Assembly: GCA_039105265.1 (NCBI GenBank)
Contig: JAPFFF010000008.1
Coordinates: 5,394,001-5,458,000 of the forward strand
Direction: 5' to 3'
Length of the DNA stretch: 64,000 nucleotides
DNA from: Tritrichomonas musculus
Taxonomy: Eukaryota; Parabasalia; Tritrichomonadida; Tritrichomonadidae
Both the position numbers and the translations under genes were made by a program. The notes below the pieces were generated by a model. That model was not told the origin of the DNA. It did no database searches and saw only the letters and a list, made by a program, of their open reading frames with translations. Positions 1 through 7,735 of the stretch are shown piece by piece (the first letter of the stretch is position 1; the number at the start of each line of letters is the position of its first letter).

Positions 1-1284
1 TGTAATTTCAGGTTCAGTTTGGACTGTTGAATTCGATCTAAATTCTCTCATATTATTTCCGTTTGGGTCACAATAAACACCAATATCTGACATTAATGCT
101 TCATTTGGAGGTTTCCAACCTTTTGATCTTGCTTTTGCTTTCCAATCAGATTCAGAGCTCCCAGGCGGTTTCCATCCCAAGCTAATGGCTTCATCAACCC
201 AGTTAAATTCTTTGTTTTTATTTCTTTTTCGCTTACAATGGTCATGACCATGTCTTCGATGATGTGAACCTTTCCTCTTATGCTTTTCATTAGCATCACT
301 CTCATATTCGTAATCGTTATAATCATCAGAATCATCAAGATAAGTCTTTTTTCTTGATTTTTTGATTTTATTATCAACATTTTTGCTATTTATTTGATAG
401 TTCTGGGAAATATTTTCGATTTGAATAGGAAGTATATTTGGTTTGACAACACCTTGACTATATTCCTTTTGATCGTTTTTGTCTCCATTTAAACCATGAG
501 GATGATGAAAAGAAAAATTATTTTCTGAAAAGTAATTGGGAGTCATCGGATTGCTTGTATTTGGATCCAGCAAAGGTTCATGCTCTTTAAAACCAAAAGC
601 AATTGTTATTTTCATACTGCCAATTGTACTACCTGAAGTTAAATCTTTTAAAACGACTGGTGCTTCGCGATATAAATAAGTCAGCATTTTATTAGAAGGA
701 CCACATTTCATGTTTTCTTTGATTGTTTTGAGTGGCAAAAGTGTAACAGCGATCAGTTCATTTGATGAATTATATCTTCGATATAATTCAATAACTGGCG
801 TGAAATCACCAAGATTAAAGGGTGGAATTTTGGTGAAATCAAGAGAGTATGCGATATTAAAAATCGCATCACGATTACTGCACCAAACACATGGTGATTC
901 AATAATAGGAATTGAGGGATGAACACGTATTTTTAAAAACAATGATCTATTGGAACAATTATCCAGATTTTGAACTTTTGTAATTGTAATAAAAAAGTTG
1001 GTAAAAGGATCAAATTGACCTGACATAATCGGGCGTACTAATTTCTTTGGTTTTGGAACATATGCATCATCATCATCTTCTTCTTCACCGTAATCTTCAT
1101 TGCTTTTTGACTTTTTGTTAATATTATGTTGGGTTGTTTTTCGGGTTTGAATTTTAGATTTTGAATTATTAGTGTTCTTTTGACTGTATCCTAAATTATG
1201 AGAATGAAAGTTGTCGACCGGCTCGTAAGTTGGCATTTCTGAATCGATCTCAAAAGATGAGAGATTAAAATCATCAAAATTCAT
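1..1284 (-). CDS. Partial C2-like domain protein (3' end beyond window)
   Basis: The frame is open from an ATG at 1284 to the left edge without a stop (428 codons), so this is the N-terminal part of a longer gene. Residues 1-75 are acidic and low-complexity, including an EEDDDD run. Residues about 80-210 look like a beta-sandwich with C2-domain character (FFITITKVQNLD near the start, then SLFLKIRVHPS); this is a judgement from the sequence pattern, not a verified match. A Lys/Arg/His-rich stretch follows. Near the edge are two copies of a short GWKPP motif (GWKPPGSS and GWKPPNEA) about 20 residues apart. No enzyme motif is visible. The nearest neighbour is aldolase, divergent and 1.17 kb away. 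Real gene: confident. C2 assignment: tentative. Confidence 0.7.
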   Translation of the reverse strand, partial: MNFDDFNLSSFEIDSEMPTYEPVDNFHSHNLGYSQKNTNNSKSKIQTRKTTQHNINKKSKSNEDYGEEEDDDDAYVPKPKKLVRPIMSGQFDPFTNFFITITKVQNLDNCSNRSLFLKIRVHPSIPIIESPCVWCSNRDAIFNIAYSLDFTKIPPFNLGDFTPVIELYRRYNSSNELIAVTLLPLKTIKENMKCGPSNKMLTYLYREAPVVLKDLTSGSTIGSMKITIAFGFKEHEPLLDPNTSNPMTPNYFSENNFSFHHPHGLNGDKNDQKEYSQGVVKPNILPIQIENISQNYQINSKNVDNKIKKSRKKTYLDDSDDYNDYEYESDANEKHKRKGSHHRRHGHDHCKRKRNKNKEFNWVDEAISLGWKPPGSSESDWKAKARSKGWKPPNEALMSDIGVYCDPNGNNMREFRSNSTVQTEPEIT

Positions 1285-2456
1285 AATAAAACGAATACGT
1301 TTATTAATTATTATAACGATTTTTTTTGTGATTGAATTAAGGGCAAAGTTTAATCATTGAAAAAAGTTCGAGAACCAACTATGCCCTTAAATCATTCCTT
1401 CTAAGGTAGGCTATCAAACCTTACCCATAGATTTTTTTTACAGAGAAGATTATTTCAGATGAATCAGTAAAAAGGTAGTATATGATACAATCAAGCAAGA
1501 TACACCAAATGTATTTTGTTTGATATAATGACTACTAATTATATAATTGAACTTTCTTTAAGAAAGTTTATAAATCAGGCAACTTTTCTTTGAACCGAAA
1601 GCATCGCCGTATAATTATCATAATTTATACAACTGTTTATCAAAGATTTGAAAAAAAAAAAAATCTGAAAATTTTTATTTTAAGACAATCACCATACAAT
1701 ATAATATGACATCTGATCAGATAAGTATACCGATATAAGTATTTACCAGATACTTCATACTTATCAGATATATAAATACATATCTTCAAAAATTCTTGAC
1801 TTATAAATACGACATTAGCTGCTATCTTCTCACTCCAATATTCATCATCTTTTTTTTACTCATATAACGCATATTTTTTGTATAAAATAGAAAGAAATAT
1901 TTCTGTTTCACATTATGTAGAATCCGTTAAAAGTTAATTAAAAGTAAGATCGAACTTTTTGTTATGAGTAACTTTTATCATCTATTTGAGAGAATTTTAC
2001 AACATCTTCATTGTTTATTGACAATATAATAATTTTTTATGAATTTATAACCTAATTATCGAAAGACTAAATTTTTATCCCAAAATAATAACCAATAAGT
2101 AATTTTCAACATTCGGAATTTTTAAAAAATTTACAAAGTTTTTATTTTTATTGAATTTTTTTCAATTAGCTAATATTGAATTTTTTTTTTTCAAATAGCC
2201 GTAAAAAAACTTAAAAAGTTGAATCGGATATAGCTTTGAAAATTTTAAATCCCTCATTTTGATCAATTTTTGAAAATCAGTTATTGCAAGAAAAAATTTT
2301 TAATTAACAATTCTCTTAAGCTCTTTTTTGAGAAAAATGAATTACCCACTTTTTGATTTATTTTTCAAAGTTGATGTGAACATTGAACAGAATTAAATGG
2401 TCGATGATATAAAAAATAAGGAAAAGTGAAATGACTAATCTAACTCTTCACTTCTA
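1285..2456. other. Divergent intergenic region, no gene seen
   Basis: This 1.17 kb spacer lies between the divergent C2-like gene and aldolase. It is very A+T-rich, with poly-A and poly-T runs and no convincing open frame. Two details stand out. A 9-bp perfect inverted repeat, TTAAGGGCA at 1337-1345 and TGCCCTTAA at 1382-1390, lies just upstream of the C2-like gene. Repeated GATAAGTAT-like and ATACTTATC-like words occur at about 1715-1775. It must hold both promoters, but apart from the initiator at 2448-2452 I cannot assign elements. Confidence 0.6.
2448..2452 (+). promoter_or_regulatory. Trichomonad initiator (Inr) of aldolase
   Basis: TCACT matches the known Trichomonas initiator consensus TCA(+1)Y(T/A). 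The predicted +1 is A2450, which gives a 5' UTR of only 7 nt before the ATG at 2457, typical of these organisms. The motif is seen directly; its use as a start site is inferred. Confidence 0.7.
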
Positions 2457-3452
2457 ATGACACACACCCCAGTTTCATACAAGACACTCGGACTTGTCAA
2501 CTCAAAAGACATCTTTGCAAAAGCCGTCAATGGTGGATACGCTATCCCAGGATACAACTTCTCTCAAATGGAACAACTTCAAGCTGTTATCCAAGCTTGC
2601 GTTGAATCAGAATCACCAGTTATTCTTCAAATCTCATCTGGTGCCCGTAAATATGCAAACTCAACACTCCTTCGTTACATGGCCCAAGGTGCAACAGAAT
2701 ACGCCAAAGAAATCCACCCACAACACAAGTTAATCCCAATCGTTCTCCACCTCGATCACGGAAACTCATTCGAACTTTGCAAGGATTGCATTGAGCACGG
2801 TTTCTCATCAGTTATGATTGATGGATCCCACCTTCCATATGATGAAAACGTTGCTCTTACAAAGAAGGTTGTCGACTTCGCTCACTCACAAAAAGACTAT
2901 GTTACAGTCGAAGGTGAACTTGGTGTTCTTGCTGGTGTTGAAGATGATGTCAAAGCCGAGAAACACACATACACACGCCCAGAAGAAGTTCAAGACTTCG
3001 TTTCAAAGACTGGTGTTGATAGCCTTGCAATTGCTATTGGAACATCCCACGGTGCTTACAAGTTCCCACCAGGCACAAAGGCAGAAATCCGTCTCGATAT
3101 CCTCCACGAAATCGAAAAGAAACTCCCAGGATTCCCAATCGTTCTTCACGGATCATCATCCATCCCACAAGAATATGTTGCTATGGTCAACAAATACGGA
3201 GGAAAGATGCCAGATGCTGTCGGAATTCCAGAATCACAACTTCGTGAAGCTTCCAAATCTGCCGTTTGCAAGATCAACATCGACTCTGATGGCCGTATTG
3301 TTATGACAGGTACCATCCGTAGAATCTTCCACGAACATCCAGACTGGTTTGACCCACGTCAATACCTTGGTGAAGCCCGTACCAAGCTTAAGGAAATGTA
3401 CGAACGTAAGAACCGCGATGTTCTTGGTTCAGCTGGCCATGCCTTCGACTAA
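2457..3452 (+). CDS. FBA: Fructose-bisphosphate aldolase, class II
   Basis: This glycolytic enzyme splits fructose-1,6-bisphosphate into DHAP and glyceraldehyde-3-phosphate in the cytosol. The 331-residue product is full length for the class II, zinc-dependent family. Visible motifs are HLDHG with catalytic Asp100 and zinc ligand His101, VEGELG with Glu152/Glu154, GTSHG with His198, HGSS at 231-234 and the KINIDSD phosphate-binding segment near 272-278. Class II aldolase in place of the animal class I enzyme is known for trichomonads and Giardia. Codon use is strikingly C-rich at third positions compared with the surrounding A/T-ending genes, as expected for a very highly expressed gene. The stop TAA runs directly into A, forming the TAAA poly(A) signal. 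Start chosen from the initiator 7 nt upstream. Confidence 0.97.
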   Translation: MTHTPVSYKTLGLVNSKDIFAKAVNGGYAIPGYNFSQMEQLQAVIQACVESESPVILQISSGARKYANSTLLRYMAQGATEYAKEIHPQHKLIPIVLHLDHGNSFELCKDCIEHGFSSVMIDGSHLPYDENVALTKKVVDFAHSQKDYVTVEGELGVLAGVEDDVKAEKHTYTRPEEVQDFVSKTGVDSLAIAIGTSHGAYKFPPGTKAEIRLDILHEIEKKLPGFPIVLHGSSSIPQEYVAMVNKYGGKMPDAVGIPESQLREASKSAVCKINIDSDGRIVMTGTIRRIFHEHPDWFDPRQYLGEARTKLKEMYERKNRDVLGSAGHAFD

Positions 3453-3578
3453 ACAAACGTTTACTAAAGATTAAGTTCTTACAATGAAATTGAATAATTT
3501 GCCTTTTACATTTTTATTTAAATACCATAGAGAATTTTATATATTCATAATAAGAAATTTATAAAACAAATGTAAAAG

Positions 3579-4739
3579 TCAAGAATTCAAGTGACTCCTT
3601 ATCCATTGCGCTATTCTTCTTAGAGGAACATCGCTAACGTGCTTTTCATAAAAGGAATATTCATTTGGTAAGGGCTCATTTGGCGATTCAAATAAAAACA
3701 TATCACAGTGGTCATAAAATTCGCATTCATTTCCGTTTTTCTTGAGGGCAGCTTCCCAAATTTTATAATCTTCTTTAAAATCATTTTGACTATATCCTCC
3801 ACCAAGAAGGAGAATCGGGATATCATTAGGAACATTTTCTTGTTTCATAGAATTAATATATATATTTTGATTGGTTTTCCAAAGGGGGTTAATTAAAATT
3901 ATTCCTTGTATAATACCTTGAAATTTTTTGACAATTGAGTTGATGCTGAGAGAAGCAAATGAATGAAGTATGAGAAAAATATGTGATATATCATTTCGTG
4001 AAAGAGCAATTTCAATCATTTTTGTAGTGCATATTAAAACGGGATCATTATATTTGACAATGGTACCATTTATAATGTCATGGTGGAACATTTGATCTGT
4101 ATACTGACTTCTAATTAAACCTATTTTATTAGATGGTAGATATTCAAAATCTAAACCGGGACGATTTAATCCAGATCTAAGGTCAATACCATCTTCAAAT
4201 TGAGTATGTATAAACAGTACACATGGATATTGCGATTCTTTAGCTTGCGAATTCAAAGATGAGTTGATTGGTTTACTAAGAAGCATCAAGGGATCTTCAT
4301 TTATTTTCTCTCTTTCAAAAAGTTCAGGTTTTATATAGTTTGGTGGAACATATTCATAAATTCGAGAAAATGAAAAAGAGGATATTTTTTTATTTCCATC
4401 AATACAAATTTGAAAAACAAATGATGAATCATTTTTGGTTTTTAATTCAAGATTCACCAACCATATATCTGTTCCAGGCACGTAAAGCAAGGGTTCTGAA
4501 ATTTGGCTAATCGAAACAAAATTCCCACAAAGTTGTATGACTTGCGCGAGTAACCTACCGAGTACAATATATGGAATCTCTTTTTGCAATCTTTCAGAAA
4601 ACATATTAAAAAAAGATATAAGGTCACCTTTCAAAACCGCATTTTCAATAGAGTTTTGTACAAAACTTTTCACCCATTTATATGGACATTCAATATGATC
4701 ATCAATAGGTGGAGTAATTATACCAGGCTCTTGAATCAT
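3579..4739 (-). CDS. DUF3887-like plus alpha/beta-hydrolase-fold protein, possibly inactive
   Basis: A product of 386 residues starting at the ATG at 4739 (MIQEPGIIT). The frame extends further upstream only by reading through the tRNA-Gly gene, so that longer start is discarded. Residues about 20-130 resemble the DUF3887 domain found in front of bacterial hydrolases (VKSFVQNSIENAVLKGD, then a Gly-containing turn). Residues about 170-386 resemble an alpha/beta-hydrolase: PCVLFIHTQ strand, an oxyanion/cap region, a nucleophile-elbow position LHSFAS with Ser260, a strand ILLLGGG, and a final helix IAQWI. The elbow lacks the usual flanking glycines, and the expected late catalytic His region reads CDMFLF, so activity is doubtful. 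Substrate unknown. The fold call is by pattern only. Confidence 0.7.
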   Translation of the reverse strand: MIQEPGIITPPIDDHIECPYKWVKSFVQNSIENAVLKGDLISFFNMFSERLQKEIPYIVLGRLLAQVIQLCGNFVSISQISEPLLYVPGTDIWLVNLELKTKNDSSFVFQICIDGNKKISSFSFSRIYEYVPPNYIKPELFEREKINEDPLMLLSKPINSSLNSQAKESQYPCVLFIHTQFEDGIDLRSGLNRPGLDFEYLPSNKIGLIRSQYTDQMFHHDIINGTIVKYNDPVLICTTKMIEIALSRNDISHIFLILHSFASLSINSIVKKFQGIIQGIILINPLWKTNQNIYINSMKQENVPNDIPILLLGGGYSQNDFKEDYKIWEAALKKNGNECEFYDHCDMFLFESPNEPLPNEYSFYEKHVSDVPLRRIAQWIRSHLNS

Positions 4740-4820
4740 GAAAATAAAAAATAAAACTGTAAATTTTGAAGAAATATATTCAAATATCTCATAAACCAAA
4801 ATAATTTTTAATATAAATAG

Positions 4821-4891
4821 GCATCGCTGGTCTAATGGTAGAATTTCACCTTGCCAAGGTGGGGGTCCGGGTCCGATTCCCGGGCGATGCA
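4821..4891 (+). tRNA. tRNA-Gly (anticodon GCC)
   Basis: A 71-nt cloverleaf. The acceptor GCATCGC (4821-4827) pairs with GCGATGC (4884-4890), with discriminator A4891. The anticodon loop is TTGCCAA, giving GCC. The T-stem is CCGGG/CCCGG with loop TCCGATT, so position 55 is C instead of the near-universal T (pseudouridine 55), which also weakens the internal B box. D-arm sequence is the usual TGGTCTAATGGTAGAA type. It sits upstream of the minus-strand hydrolase gene, in opposite orientation. Confidence 0.95.
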
Positions 4892-4903
4892 TTTTTTTTT
4901 TTT
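4892..4903 (+). terminator. RNA polymerase III terminator of tRNA-Gly
   Basis: Twelve consecutive T residues begin directly after the discriminator base, a standard Pol III stop. Confidence 0.85.
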
Positions 4904-5644
4904 ACAATTTAAATTAGATAATGATAACTTTTGATTGGCACTGACCATTTCTAACCCAAAATCCATACCCTTTTAAAGCTTAGATATAAATATTTATATT
5001 TACCTATAAAACTACCAAGATGAATCAATTTTTTTTTTCAATTATTTATGTATTATTTATTTTATTGAATGGTTTATCAAATAAAGGAAATAAAATAAAT
5101 ATTAATAATTCAAAACCCAGATTTATTTTTAAGATATTGTTATTTTTTTTATTAGAAATGATATTTCATTTTCAAATCCTATTGCAATATTTTTTCAATA
5201 ATCTCATTCAATAATACCATTGAAAATAATTTTAAATGTTCATTATTGAATAAATTATTTGATTAATTTTGTGAAAGAATTTGACACACATCAAATACTT
5301 ACTATTTTATAATGAAAATATAGTGTTTTTTAAATGATTTTTATTATTATATTCAGAAATAAGTTTTTCTCAAAATGATAAACCTTGTTTTTTTATTTGC
5401 ACCTTCAATTTAAATTAAAATTGAATTATATTGATAACCACCCATTTAGATTTATTATAAAATTATAAATAATATACTACATTATATAAATTATTTAAAT
5501 TATGCATACGTTCTTTTTGAAACATATTTATTAATGAAGAAAATATAGTTTATTTTGAATAGGTGGTACAAATAAAAAAACAAGGTTTAAGTTTATGTCT
5601 CATTTATTGAATGCTCTTTCAAAAAACATTTCATCGTCTACAAA
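4904..5644. other. A+T-rich intergenic stretch, no supported gene
   Basis: About 740 bp between tRNA-Gly and the IBD gene, extremely A+T-rich. A 64-codon open frame at 5020-5214 encodes a Phe/Ile/Leu/Asn-rich peptide whose composition is what random A+T-rich DNA gives, so I do not call it. The last 100 bp must hold the promoter of the IBD gene; TCATTT lies near 5600. Confidence 0.5.
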
Positions 5645-6709
5645 ATGCTAAATTATGATTTAGCAAGCTTTTTTGCAGATTATACTGATGACACACCGAC
5701 AAATTTGCAGTGCATTCCCAATTTTAATATTACTCAGGACTTTGAAATTCAATCTCTACCAACAGATTCTTTTCCTCAATTAACAAATCCCAATATTTCT
5801 TTTGATTTTGAAAATGATATGGATTATCTATCACTTTTTGAACCTGCTAAAGAAGATAACACATTTTTCAAAACTCAAGATTTTCGTGGCTTGAAATTAC
5901 CACCTATTAAACCTCAATCTGAGCGCATATTATGTAATGACATTAAATCAATTAATATTAGCAATCAAATTTTGAATATTATCAACTCAAAAGATAAAAA
6001 TATTCTAGATCTTATAAAATGTATCAAAATTTCAAATGACAACAATGCAAAATCTACCCCCAAAATGAATCTAACTTTAAAAAATTTTGAAGATTTGTTA
6101 TTACATAAATCTGCTTTATTTTTAAAGACACCTCCACCCCAATTGAAAAAAAGCCCACCATCGCTAATTAACTCTAGTTTACTTCAGATTGAAGATGATT
6201 TTGAACAACTATGTAGTGATAAAACAGTAACTTTTAACCCTCATAAAATTGGTTTTATACCGACCAAATTTTGGGTTGACAAAGACTTTACATTTGGGGA
6301 ACTTGCCAATGAATTTTTTAAAAAGAAAAACAATTCAAATAGTCGATTTTATCATAAATTATTTAATGCCCTAAAAATGTCAAGCGCAAATCCATTATAT
6401 GCTAATTTTATTGGCGTTGAATGGATTTCAGAAAAAGTTTTGAAAGTAGATAAGAAAGCTTTTGCAAGACTTTTAGGTATTAAAACTGTTGATGGATCTC
6501 TTTTCCATCAACAAGGGAATTTTCCATCACATGGGTTTATTGAAATTGGATCAAAAGATTCCAAAAAATATCTCACGCAGCAGGAATTAAAAGGTATAGA
6601 TTTTGAACAAGTTCGCCTTTTGATACATTCAGCAGGAGTATTTGTTAGAAGCTGCACAGAAAATGATATTGAACAATGTAAATGGATGTCATCTAAAAAG
6701 CGTCTTTGA
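5645..6709 (+). CDS. Initiator-binding-domain (IBD) transcription factor
   Basis: A 354-residue protein. Residues about 205-335 match the parabasalid Initiator Binding Domain, the winged-helix-like DNA-binding domain of Trichomonas IBP39: TKFW, ELANEFFKKKN, FYHKLFNALK, FIGVEWISEKVLKVDKKAF, ARLLGIKTVDGSLFHQQGNF and PSHGF. In IBP39 this domain binds the TCA(+1)YW initiator. Here the domain is carboxy-terminal, after about 200 residues of low-complexity, Asn/Ser/Pro-rich sequence containing acidic FDFEND-like segments that could act as a transactivation region (inference). It is therefore a paralogue with a different layout, not IBP39 itself, whose IBD is N-terminal. Finding this domain is the strongest single pointer to a parabasalid host. 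Confidence 0.88.
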   Translation: MLNYDLASFFADYTDDTPTNLQCIPNFNITQDFEIQSLPTDSFPQLTNPNISFDFENDMDYLSLFEPAKEDNTFFKTQDFRGLKLPPIKPQSERILCNDIKSINISNQILNIINSKDKNILDLIKCIKISNDNNAKSTPKMNLTLKNFEDLLLHKSALFLKTPPPQLKKSPPSLINSSLLQIEDDFEQLCSDKTVTFNPHKIGFIPTKFWVDKDFTFGELANEFFKKKNNSNSRFYHKLFNALKMSSANPLYANFIGVEWISEKVLKVDKKAFARLLGIKTVDGSLFHQQGNFPSHGFIEIGSKDSKKYLTQQELKGIDFEQVRLLIHSAGVFVRSCTENDIEQCKWMSSKKRL

Positions 6710-6876
6710 CTCGAATTATAAGTATTGATAATCAAAGCATCTTTTTCCATTCTTTTTTTTATTTTTTTTTTAAAAAAATCTTTTTACATTCTTTTTTCTA
6801 ATTCTATTTGCTGTTATATATATAAATATCAAAACCTTTTTATTAAAAAAATCAGTCAATGAAAAAATTTGATATT

Positions 6877-7392
6877 TTAACTAAGATATTCACCTGGAGG
6901 AAGAGTATCATTCATTATATCAATCAATTTAATTTCTATTTCATTTGCGCTATCACCTCTGAGACGATCTTTAATAAGTTTAACTTCTGTTGAAAAATGA
7001 AGCATTGATAACATAGTTTTTATTGCGCCAAGAAGTGGATTTAAATATATAAGACCTTCATTTTCTAGCGGAATTGTAACATAGCGAGTAATTGGTCCAT
7101 CGCTGAGATGAAGAACGACTCGATTATCTGTTGGATCAATAGGCTGAGCGACAACACCAAGATAATTTTTGAATGAAGCAACAACAAGGTCATAAGCTTG
7201 CCTAAATGTTTTAATATTATAAGGGTCTTGATGAACAACTATGTCATCTGTAATTCTGTTTCCAAGGCTGACTCCAATTTTCATAAGTTTGGCGTTTGCA
7301 TCATCAATATTATTGGTTTCTTTTACAATTGCACGAACTAATGAACCATAAGTGAGTGAAAAGAGTTCTACATTAACAAATTTATCATTCAT
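6877..7392 (-). CDS. TRAPPC3: TRAPP complex subunit 3 (Bet3)
   Basis: A 171-residue protein matching the Bet3 fold of the TRAPP vesicle-tethering complex, which acts at ER-to-Golgi and Golgi traffic as the exchange factor for Ypt1/Rab1. Characteristic segments are ELFSLTYGSLV near residue 10, a helix with MKIGVSLGNRITDD, FRQAYDLV with FKNYLGV, ENEGLIYLNPLLGAIKTML, EVKLIKDRLRGD and the ending LPPGE. Length is normal for the family. The frame opens earlier at a TTG (7404), but the first ATG at 7392 is 14 nt downstream of an initiator motif and is taken as the start. Confidence 0.92.
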   Translation of the reverse strand: MNDKFVNVELFSLTYGSLVRAIVKETNNIDDANAKLMKIGVSLGNRITDDIVVHQDPYNIKTFRQAYDLVVASFKNYLGVVAQPIDPTDNRVVLHLSDGPITRYVTIPLENEGLIYLNPLLGAIKTMLSMLHFSTEVKLIKDRLRGDSANEIEIKLIDIMNDTLPPGEYLS

Positions 7393-7403
7393 AACAACTG
7401 ACA

Positions 7404-7408
7404 AATGA
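7404..7408 (-). promoter_or_regulatory. Initiator (Inr) of TRAPPC3
   Basis: On the minus strand this reads TCATT, matching TCA(+1)Y(T/A), with +1 at 7406 and the ATG 14 nt downstream. A second TCATT overlaps just upstream (7409-7413). It supports the 7392 start. Confidence 0.6.
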
Positions 7409-7552
7409 AATGAAAAACTCTATAGAAATTTTAGATTGCTTTTTTTTAAAAAACACACCTTGCTGATGAAAAAAGATGAGTTGCTTTTTAAATTTGATTT
7501 ATTTTTTAAATTAGATTCGTTTGGATTCATTCAATAATTTAAGTTTTTGATC

Positions 7553-7571
7553 AAAAAAAAAAAATAAAAAA
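7553..7571 (-). terminator. Pol III terminator of tRNA-Ile
   Basis: On the minus strand, six T residues, an A, then twelve T residues follow directly after the tRNA 3' end. Confidence 0.8.
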
Positions 7572-7644
7572 TGGTCCCACAGGGACTCGAACCCTAGACC
7601 TTTGCGTTATCAGCACAACGCTCTACCGACTGAGCTATGAGACC
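7572..7644 (-). tRNA. tRNA-Ile with anticodon GAU
   Basis: A 73-nt cloverleaf. The acceptor GGTCTCA pairs with TGGGACC, with discriminator A. The D-arm is GCTC AGTCGGTA GAGC, the anticodon arm TTGTG-CTGATAA-CGCAA, the T-arm TAGGG-TTCGAGT-CCCTG. The anticodon is GAT (GAU), which reads AUC and AUU. The body is eukaryotic in style and resembles cytosolic tRNA-Ile (GTTGTGCTGATAACGC against the usual GTGGTGCTAATAACGC), but position 34 is G where eukaryotic cytosolic tRNA-Ile normally has A (modified to inosine). Gene and fold confident; use in the cell inferred. Confidence 0.95.
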
Positions 7645-7735
7645 TTCATTTTTTTAAAAAATGGAGAACACTATAGGAAAAACATAAAAGGAAAATTTTA
7701 AATTCATCATTATCTCAAAAAGTTAATAAATTTTA

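Noticed and set aside
4740-4892. N-terminal extension of the hydrolase-fold protein by 51 codons
   Set aside because: The extension is read through the tRNA-Gly gene; the first ATG clear of it (4739) gives a sensible protein.
5020-5214. 64-codon frame with a hydrophobic Phe/Ile/Leu peptide
   Set aside because: Its composition is what random A+T-rich DNA yields, there is no initiator near it, and no pattern of a known family.
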